From Cliona cf. orientalis (lineage: Eukaryota; Porifera; Demospongiae; Clionaida; Clionaidae), in contig OZ005698.1 of the NCBI GenBank assembly GCA_963930775.1, positions 992,001-1,056,000 of the forward strand: 64,000 bases of DNA. Reading direction: 5' to 3'. The notes below the pieces were generated by a model, which did no database searches, was not told the DNA's origin, and worked only from the letters and a program-made list of their open reading frames with translations. How positions within the stretch are numbered: position 1 is the stretch's first letter; each line of letters begins with the position of its first letter. This document shows positions 57,749-64,000 of this stretch, in pieces. Position numbers and translations under genes: made by a program.

Positions 57749-58447
57749 TTATAGTATAAGTATCAGACATCCTATGAAAATTGTCAGAAATTCAATGACC
57801 AACATGATCACGGTCAAAGTGAGGGCACAGTTACTGAAGAGCTTCCCTTGCTCTACATTTCCTTGCTTTGCAGTACTGTGGCCCTGCAGAAAAAGTTAAT
57901 TAGTTACATATTAATTGGCCAAAGGTTACTAAAGTATGACCATCCTAGGCTCCTCTGTAAGGCTATAATTATTAGTACATGGCCGGCAAAACCGCCCCCC
58001 CCCCCCCCCCCCCCCCCACAGTACCCACAAAAAATTGTCACCAGTCCCAAGCCTATGATGTTACATGGGAAATGCCATGGCTGTATATACATTGATGACC
58101 ATGCACTCATTGACTCAATCAGCCTGGTGTATGGTAGCTACTGTGCATACCTTTCTTTCCAGCACCATGGCTGCAATTGCACAAGGGAGAGTAATTATGA
58201 AAAACCAACCACAAAAGGCTGCCACACAGAGTATCAAGACAGAATAGTCAGGAGGATCAACGAGGTCTCCATGATAAAATTGTGGCTCCATCCGTCCCAG
58301 AGATGGGGCCCTGAGGGGTGTAGCTACACTCCTACTCAGAGTCTCTTCATATCCCAGTGGTCTTTCCACATACGGTGGAGGTGGAGACACTGAAGGTACT
58401 ATAGCTAGTTCTTCAAATTCCCTGGCCGTTTCTTCAACTTCAGCCAT
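57749..58447 (-). CDS. CD225/dispanin-like two-helix membrane protein, copy A
   Basis: Two exons: 58151-58447 (99 codons) and 57749-57883 (44 codons plus stop), phase-0 junction, 143 residues. Pro-rich cytoplasmic N-terminus with SPPPPYVERP, a PPxY-type motif that could bind WW domains. Then DPPDYSVLILCVAAFCGW leads into a first hydrophobic segment ending CAIAAMVLERKV, and exon 2 supplies a short loop (GNVEQGKLFSNCALTL) and a second hydrophobic segment. This DY-helix-C-A...S..A-helix pattern is that of CD225/dispanin proteins, which include the vertebrate IFITM family. An intron between the two helices also fits that family. Function here unknown. Head of a tandem array with three related units. 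Confidence 0.8.
57995..58017. repeat. Poly-C run in the intron of CD225-like copy A
   Basis: 23 consecutive C (poly-G on the coding strand). A run of equal length sits at the homologous place of copy B (59209-59231), so it predates the duplication. Confidence 0.9.
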
Positions 58448-58950
58448 GATTATTAATTTCTCTTGATCATGTACTATAATATAGCTACCGTATTATATTA
58501 TTATACTAACTGTCACTACTAGTTTGTAGTAGACTGGCGTTAATCCGGGTTTTATAACAAATAACTAATGTGGATATGATATAATTTTTGATGGGGGCTA
58601 CCCATACTAATTGTTGTCATGCATATACACATGATGTCTTCATCAGACATCACCTGATGCTAGCAATTGTCAGTACAGCTACAGTGTACAGAAATTATAC
58701 AAATTTTGTATGGGTACAGTTTGTAGTCACTAGACCATGCACACCCCAGTTTTAAGGCTTTCTACTATGCTTTGAACATGCTTTGACAAAATAACAATGA
58801 GGATCATAGTGCACATGCTCCTATAATAATTATTATTATAAACCATATCCTATAGCAGCTCGATCGATAAGCCCTTGGATGGGTAATATTCTTGTGTTGT
58901 GCTCATTTTGACATAAAGCAGTGTTAATTAGCTGGATGCCGATGATTAAA
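58448..58950. other. Spacer between CD225-like units A and B
   Basis: Contains the unit-end repeat at about 58690-58850 (TTTTAAGGCTTTCTACTATG, then CTTTGAACATGCTTTGACA and TCATAGTGCACATGCTCCTA) that recurs at about 60300-60430 and 62110-62240. Confidence 0.65.
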
Positions 58951-59208
58951 TTAAGTAAATACATATAGTGTAAGTATTAGTAATGCTATGAAAAGTGTCA
59001 GAAATCCAATGATCAACATGATCACGGTCAAAGTGAGGGCACGGTTACTGAGGAGCTTTCCTAGCTCAACATTTCCTTCCTTTGAAGCATTGTGGGCCTG
59101 CAGAAAAAGTTAATCAGTGATCTATTGGCCAAAGGTTATTAAAGTATGACTATCCTCCTCTGTAGGGTTATAATAATATTATTATATTAGCAGCCGACAA
59201 TCCCCCCA

Positions 59209-59231
59209 CCCCCCCCCCCCCCCCCCCCCCC
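59209..59231. repeat. Poly-C run in the intron of CD225-like copy B
   Basis: 23 consecutive C, homologous in position to the run in copy A at 57995-58017. Confidence 0.85.
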
Positions 59232-59582
59232 GTTACCCACAAAAATTGCCACCAGCCGATGTTACATCACGGCTGTACATTGATGACCAGTCATTGACTC
59301 AGTTAATCAGCCTGGTGTTTCCCCCATCTCTGGGACGGACGGATCCAAAACTTTATCACGGAGATATCGTTGATCCTCCTAACTATTCTACCATGATATT
59401 TTGTGTGGCAGCCTTTTGTGGTTGGTTTTGCGTATGTATTCTCCCTTGTGCAGCTGCAGCCATGGTGCTGGAAAGAAAGGTATGCACAGTAGCTACCATG
59501 CCCTGAGGGGTGTAGCTACACTGCTACTCAGAGTCTCTTCATTTTCCAGTGGTCTTTCCGCATACGGTGGAGGTGGACACTC

Positions 59583-60047
59583 CTCAGGTGCATTAAGGTC
59601 TGGGAAGAGTATTAAAAATGCACGTAAATGTAGGGTAACTTCAGACGTTGATATTGAATGACACATAGATAAAGTAAACCGAGTAGCATGGAGTAGTCCA
59701 GAGAGTAGTCTTGAACCCAGACCCCTCCCTTTTCCGCAAAGCTGGAGCTGGATGCGGAAAAGGGAGGGGTCTGCATGTCTGGGTTCGAGACTATTATTGT
59801 TTTAGAAGAAGCAATTCGCCAGAGCAGCTATTTACATCACGGTAAATCTCTCTACACTCTCAAGGTAACGAAAAAGTACCGTTTTCCTGACCGCCTCTCC
59901 GGATGCCGTCTTTCTCCATTGCAAGAGCCATTTCTGCCGAGTCAGCAGAGCAATTGACCTTTAACCCATATAGACATAGTGCAAAAACGAGCCATTTACA
60001 AGCTAACTTATGTTTATCAAGTGTGGACAGTCCTTAATGCTCCTGAG
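59583..60047. mobile_element. 465-bp inserted element with CTCAGG terminal repeats
   Basis: Begins CTCAGGTGCATTAAGG and ends with the reverse complement of CTCAGGAGCATTAAGG, 15 of 16 matching. It interrupts exon 1 of CD225-like copy B; intact copies A and C give the empty site. The target duplication is unclear (possibly ACT). Inside is a long hairpin: arm 59708-59738 pairs with 59753-59791 (CCCCTCCCTTTTCCGCA core). No coding capacity, so non-autonomous. Confidence 0.75.
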
Positions 60048-60448
60048 ACTGATCATGAAGGTACTATAGCTAGTTCTTCGAATTTCCAGGCCATTTTTTC
60101 AACTTCAGCTAGCTGTCACTACTAGTTTGTAGTAGATTCAGGCGTTGATCTGGGTTTTACAACAAAATTAATAATGTGGGTGAAATAATTTTGATGGGGG
60201 CTACCCATACTAATGCATGCACATGATATCTTTGTCAGATACCACCTGATGCTAGCATGCAGTAACAGTATAATGTGTACTGATTCAGAAATTACTAGCT
60301 ATACGAATTTTTGTATGGGTAGAGTTTGACCACAATCCAATTTTAAGGCTTTCTACTATGCTTTGAACATGCTTTGACATTAATTTTAATCATAGTGCAT
60401 GTGCTCCTATAATAATAATAATATTAATTAGCCAGTTCAATAATATAT

Positions 60449-61500
60449 CTAATAGAAATTTAAAATAATAGCTATGTTGCGCTCATTCTGACACAGGGCA
60501 GTGTTAGCTCGACGTCCAGCACGGAACAATCCACACTCAGTGAAGTAAGGCATATACAGTGCAACCACCAGCCATCCTATGAAATGCCCTAGAAATCCGA
60601 TAACCAATGTGATCACAGCTAAGGCGAGGGCACAGTTAGTGAGGAACTTTCCTTGCTTAGCCTTTCCTTGCTTTGAAGTATCATATGCCTGCAAAGAAAG
60701 TTAGTATAAGCCAATGAGTAATAATTGTGCACCAAGTTGACAATAATAATAATTATGAAACGATTACCACATCCCTATAATATTATTATATTATTAGCTT
60801 CATTGTCTTATGGTAAAGGATCACTAAGTATGTTACAGTAATTAAGTGGCATACTTAAGTTATGCAATGTTATGACATTGTAATTGTCAAATGCTTTACA
60901 GTGTTTACAGAACCATTTCCCATATTCACTTGTGTCTGTGATTTCACAATTCGATACCCTTACTGGGCAAATATTGCTTGTTTCAGAAAAGTCAATTGCT
61001 ACTAGGATGTAATTATAACTTTTCTATTTGTACACGGAGATAGTACAGGCTAAGGTCAACATCATATAATATTAGTTCTATGCAACCAATGATAGTGGCA
61101 TGCAGCAAAAAAAATAACAATAAGGTACATAGCTACCTTAATTACCACGGCTGTACATTGATGGTTAGTCAGCTTGTCTGGTGTATGGCAGTACGACCTG
61201 CATACGTGACATACATACCTTTTTTTCCAGAACCATGGCTGCAATTGCACAAGGGAGAGTGCAAATGCAAAACCAACCACTTAAGACTGCCACGATTTGC
61301 ATCAAGACAGAATAGTCAGGAGGAGCAACGATGTTTCTGTGATAAACTTGTGGCTCCGTCAGTCCCAGAGAAGGGGCCGTATACGTAGGTGGTATAGCTA
61401 CTCTCCCACTCAGAGTCTCGTCATTTCTTTCCACATATGGTGGAGGTGGAGACACTGAAGGTAGTTCTTCAAATTCCCTGCATTCTTCAACTTCAGCCAT
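60449..61500 (-). CDS. CD225/dispanin-like two-helix membrane protein, copy C
   Basis: Two exons: 61219-61500 (94 codons) and 60449-60688 (79 codons plus stop), phase 0, 173 residues. The N-terminus MAEVEECREFEELPSVSP and PPPPYVE match copy A; then APPDYSVLMQIVAVLSGW, first hydrophobic segment, CAIAAMVLEKKV, loop AYDTSKQGKAKQGKFLTNCA and a longer second hydrophobic region. Unlike copy A, it continues about 30 residues beyond the second helix (YMPYFTECGLFRAGRRANTA). Intact frames, canonical splice sites. Probably a membrane protein of the same function as copy A, with a changed C-terminus. Confidence 0.8.
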
Positions 61501-61683
61501 GATTATTAATTTCTCCTGATTATGTACTAGCTACCGCATATTATACTAGCTGTCACTGCTACTGTGGTAAACTGGCATTGATCCAGATTTTACAAGGAAT
61601 AATGTGGGTGAATCTGATGGGGGGGACACCCTTAATAAGTTGTTGGCATCATGTGATATCCGCCTGATGCTAGCATTAATGTC

Positions 61684-62052
61684 CAGGGCCGTCGGAGGTG
61701 GGGCGGCAGGGGCGGCTCGAGCCGCCCCACTTTTTGTGCCTTCCATTTCAACACCATAGTATATACATTATGGTATATGCACGTACGCGCATGCGCACGA
61801 TTGGTATGCAAACCGCACGCAAAACAGCTGGTACTGATTCAGCAAGTTCGTCGATCTAGCATGAGCGCAAACCACAGTCCTGCGATAGGCAATAAGCCAA
61901 TAGAGTAGCTCACAAACGCGGAACATTGCGATTTTGGGCGTGGTTTAATTATTTTAGGGCGTGGCTTAAAATTTTGCGCGCGCGCGTTTAATTGTTACAA
62001 AGCTCTACATAACTGGAGCCTCCCCAATTGTAAAACCCTTCCTACGGCCCTG
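61684..62052. mobile_element. 369-bp MITE-like element with CAGGGCCGT terminal repeats and 5-bp target duplication
   Basis: Begins CAGGGCCGTCGGAGG and ends with the reverse complement of CAGGGCCGTAGGAAGG. It is flanked on both sides by ATGTC (61679-61683 and 62053-62057). The homologous spacer next to copy A (AGCAATTGTCAGTACAG) provides the uninterrupted site. Rich in CpG, with a GGCGGCTCGAGCCGCC palindrome, a GCGCATGCGCAC and a GCGCGCGCG stretch. Non-coding. Confidence 0.8.
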
Positions 62053-62249
62053 ATGTCAGTACAGTATAATGTATAATAATATAGCTACTGGAATACGGAC
62101 TAATATACAATTTGTATGGGTACAGTTTGTACTCACTAGACCACACCCCAGTTTTAAGGCTTTCTACTATGCTTTGAACATGCTTTGACATTTAATAGCT
62201 ATGAGGATCATAGTGCACGTGCTCCTATAATAATAATAGTTACACCATA

Positions 62250-62588
62250 TCATACTAAGAATGAACTAAAACAATTAGCAGATTTATTGTGCTTTTGAAT
62301 CTGTCCAAGGTCCCAGTTCCTCATTTTCACTTCGGCCATGGCCATCCCTGCCTTGTCGTCAATATCCTGGTCATCTTCCAAGCTGGAGAAGGACTGCTTC
62401 TTATTGTAACCTGATTGATTCCTGAGTTTGTGTTGATAGAAGCAAAAGATCAAGACAACAAGAAGAGCTAAGACAACAATCACTACAGCTACGCAGAAAC
62501 TGACAAGTCCAATCTCTGCCCCTCGGGAGAGACCCTTGGACAGTGGAGGAAGAAGAACCAATGTTAGTCGCTCATTCGAACCAGCCAT
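62250..62588 (-). CDS. Small single-pass membrane protein or receptor-tail exon
   Basis: Open frame of 112 residues from an ATG at 62588. A short outer part (NERLTLVLLPPLSKGLSRG) leads to one strong hydrophobic helix (about 24-51, EIGLVSFCVAVVIVVLALLV) and a cytoplasmic tail of about 60 residues with basic stop-transfer (QHKLRNQ) and an acidic SSLEDDQDIDD patch. It looks like the last exon of a type I receptor rather than a CD225 protein; the first ATG could be internal to a larger spliced gene. It lies where unit D of the CD225 array should have its exon 2. I do not recognise a family. Confidence 0.45.
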   Translation of the reverse strand: MAGSNERLTLVLLPPLSKGLSRGAEIGLVSFCVAVVIVVLALLVVLIFCFYQHKLRNQSGYNKKQSFSSLEDDQDIDDKAGMAMAEVKMRNWDLGQIQKHNKSANCFSSFLV

Positions 62589-62638
62589 ACCTCCAATGCT
62601 TTAATACTTCATCTCTTAGAAACTCCTGCTCAATGAGC

Positions 62639-62827
62639 TCAAGAGTGAAACCAACGTAAAAGGCATCCACTAAGAACTCTGTCTCTGTCAATTGAACTGG
62701 GACAGTGAGATGGGGCCCTGAGGGGTGTAGCTTCACTGCTACTCAGAGTCTGCCTGAGACCATGTGAGACTGAAGGTACTATAGCTAGTTCTTCGAATTC
62801 CCTGGCCATTTCTTCAACTTTAGCCAT
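62639..62827 (-). pseudogene. CD225/dispanin-like copy D, first-exon fragment
   Basis: The ATG at 62827 starts MAKVEEMAREFEELAIVPSV, matching copy A and the copy B fragment. Homology to the other copies stops near 62705, just before the segment encoding the first hydrophobic helix, and an unrelated tail of about 22 codons leads to a stop at 62639. The PPPPY block is also lost. No CD225-type exon 2 follows. Another frame over 62595-62705 reads TVPVQLTETEFLVDAFYVGF and could be part of a separate receptor exon. Confidence 0.65.
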
Positions 62828-62897
62828 GATTATTTTCTCTTGATCATGTACTGGGAACGAGGCTAGTACGAGGCTATATGGCTACCGTATTATTATA

Positions 62898-63289
62898 TAA
62901 CAAGTATAAAAAACAATTAAATAAAATTGAAGGATGAAGTAGGGATGGCAGTGCCAAAAAGTACACAAACAAGGTTTGTAGGGATAACGTATCACATTCA
63001 CTATACATCCCTACGCTTGCTTTTTGAGTAGCCGTGCACACACGTATTATATATAGGGCACATGCATGAAGGAATGGAAAATCAATACATGAATTAATAT
63101 CAAAATATAGTGACACTTTACATACTGAATCGGGAGTGTCAGCTGTGACGTTAATTATTGAGAAAAGCAAGCGTAGGGATGTATAGTGAATGTGATACGT
63201 TATCCCTACAAACCTTGTTTGTGTACTTTTTGGCACTGCCATCCCTACTTCATCCTTCAATTTTATTTAATTGTTTTTTATACTTGTTA
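62898..63289. mobile_element. MITE with perfect 127-bp inverted repeats
   Basis: Left arm 62898-63024 and right arm 63163-63289 are exact reverse complements by eye over all 127 nt, around a 138-nt spacer. Termini TAACAAGTATAAAAAACAAT. The perfect match indicates a recent insertion or conversion. The open frames across it are by-products of the repeat. Confidence 0.85.
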
Positions 63290-64000
63290 CTGTTCTTTTT
63301 TAGTGCCCCCAGGGTATTTCATGCATGATAGTCATTAATTTTCATCAATGCCACCTAGCTAACTAATCTCGTGGGGACAGAGGCTGGGCATGAGACTCAC
63401 CATGGTGACCAGATATTATGGTTTGCCTATTCATCATTATAAAATGCATGGAACCAGCTTCTGGACCTAGCTATATCCAACTGTGCTCTAACAATAATCA
63501 GGTAGCTATGGTACCCCAAATACACCGTGAGTTCAAACTTGAATACTCCTGTAAGTTCAAATCCCAGGCAGTCTTTTGATAGCTAGCTAGGACGTCTTCT
63601 TTTGCATTACACACTATTGAACACGCATCAGTGGGGTTCTCGAGACAACTTGGGTAACCAGTGACCTGCGATTGAAGCCACGCCCCTCGTTATCTCGATC
63701 CTGAAGCTGGCTAGATCGGCAAACTTGAAAGATTAGAAGGCTGTTTAGAACCAAGCAGCGACAAAAATCTTCCGTTTCGGGAGCGTATTTTATAGGCCAG
63801 TAAGTGTACTGTTGGTAATAGCCACCATAATCGACAGTTCACTAAGCTGATCAGCTGAGCACTTGAGCAGGTCGTGGATGCGCCGGCGCATGCGCACCAC
63901 TGACATCGGTCACATGACTTCACCATGGCAACATCTTATGAGCATGCGCATTATATGACAAAATGGCTAATCAGACACACCCACTCGCAAAATGCCCTGT
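63290..64000. other. Right flank, promoter-like, no gene seen
   Basis: No coding exon recognised. Two NRF1-like palindromes (GGCGCATGCGCA at 63885-63896 and GCATGCGC near 63943) suggest a promoter for a gene that may lie beyond the window. Confidence 0.4.

Larger units (their letters stand above)
58951..60108 (-). pseudogene. CD225/dispanin-like copy B, broken
   Basis: Exon 2 (58951-59097, 48 codons, AHNASKEGNVELGKLLSN...) is intact. Exon 1 is broken three ways. The part encoding the first helix and the splice donor (59319-59500) is inverted in place and now reads on the plus strand. A 465-bp element (59583-60047) is inserted in the N-terminal coding part. The start-codon region is missing: the homology to copies A and C stops at CTTCAG (60108) and resumes beyond the ATG. 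The fragment encoding the first residues remains at about 60056-60108. The plus-strand open frame at 59246-59506 is an accident of the inversion. Confidence 0.85.

Noticed and set aside
59246-59506. Plus-strand 86-codon frame with a CD225-like segment
   Set aside because: It arises from the small inversion in copy B. Its first 24 codons are intron and spacer sequence, and it has no exon 2 on that strand.
62874-63260. 128-codon minus-strand frame
   Set aside because: It lies almost wholly inside the perfect inverted repeat and shows no protein-like features.

Overview
The window looks like nuclear DNA of an invertebrate animal, most likely an early-branching one such as a sponge; that placement is inferred from gene content and no marker proves it. 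It has spliced genes with GT-AG introns, large AT-rich introns full of GA/CT microsatellites and TACATGTA palindromes, many small inverted-repeat (MITE-like) elements, and animal gene families: GRK2/3 kinase, TRAF, PPIE cyclophilin and CD225/dispanin membrane proteins.

Layout. 433-11060 (minus): two large paralogous intronless genes for surface proteins, each with a signal peptide, a long beta-helix-like ectodomain, a cysteine-rich neck and about nine membrane helices. 11638-27937 (minus): a complete G protein-coupled receptor kinase of the GRK2/3 type. I resolved it into 17 coding exons whose phases all close on a 701-residue protein aligning with human GRK2 from end to end. 28471-31926 (minus): two tandem TRAF-like genes (RING, TRAF zinc fingers, TRAF-C domain); the second has a frameshift just before its RING. 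32014-33141 (minus): PPIE (RRM plus cyclophilin), two exons. 33558-57013 (plus): a seven-exon gene, head to head with PPIE, for a 1564-residue mostly disordered protein. It carries about eight FAM21-like 'LF..LF' acidic motifs and five P-x-W/F basic motifs, with a short N-terminal stretch recalling the CRACD/KIAA1211 family. 57749-62827: a tandem array of two-exon CD225/dispanin-like genes. Copies A and C look intact. Copy B is destroyed by an insertion, a 182-bp in-place inversion and loss of its start codon. Copy D is only a first-exon fragment next to an unrelated single-pass membrane exon.

The rest is intron and intergenic DNA. Several MITE-like elements can be delimited well, including a perfect 127-bp inverted repeat at 62898-63289 and a 369-bp element with a clean 5-bp target duplication at 61684-62052. 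A tRNA-like fold lies at 42564-42635. NRF1-type TGCGCATGCGCA palindromes lie upstream of several start codons. Functional links are only suggestive: GRK2/3 phosphorylates receptor tails, and the neighbouring receptor-like protein has a long Ser/Thr-rich repeated tail. No operon or dedicated system is demonstrated. The best candidates for something undescribed are the beta-helix/multi-pass receptor pair, the LF-motif protein and the eroding CD225 array.
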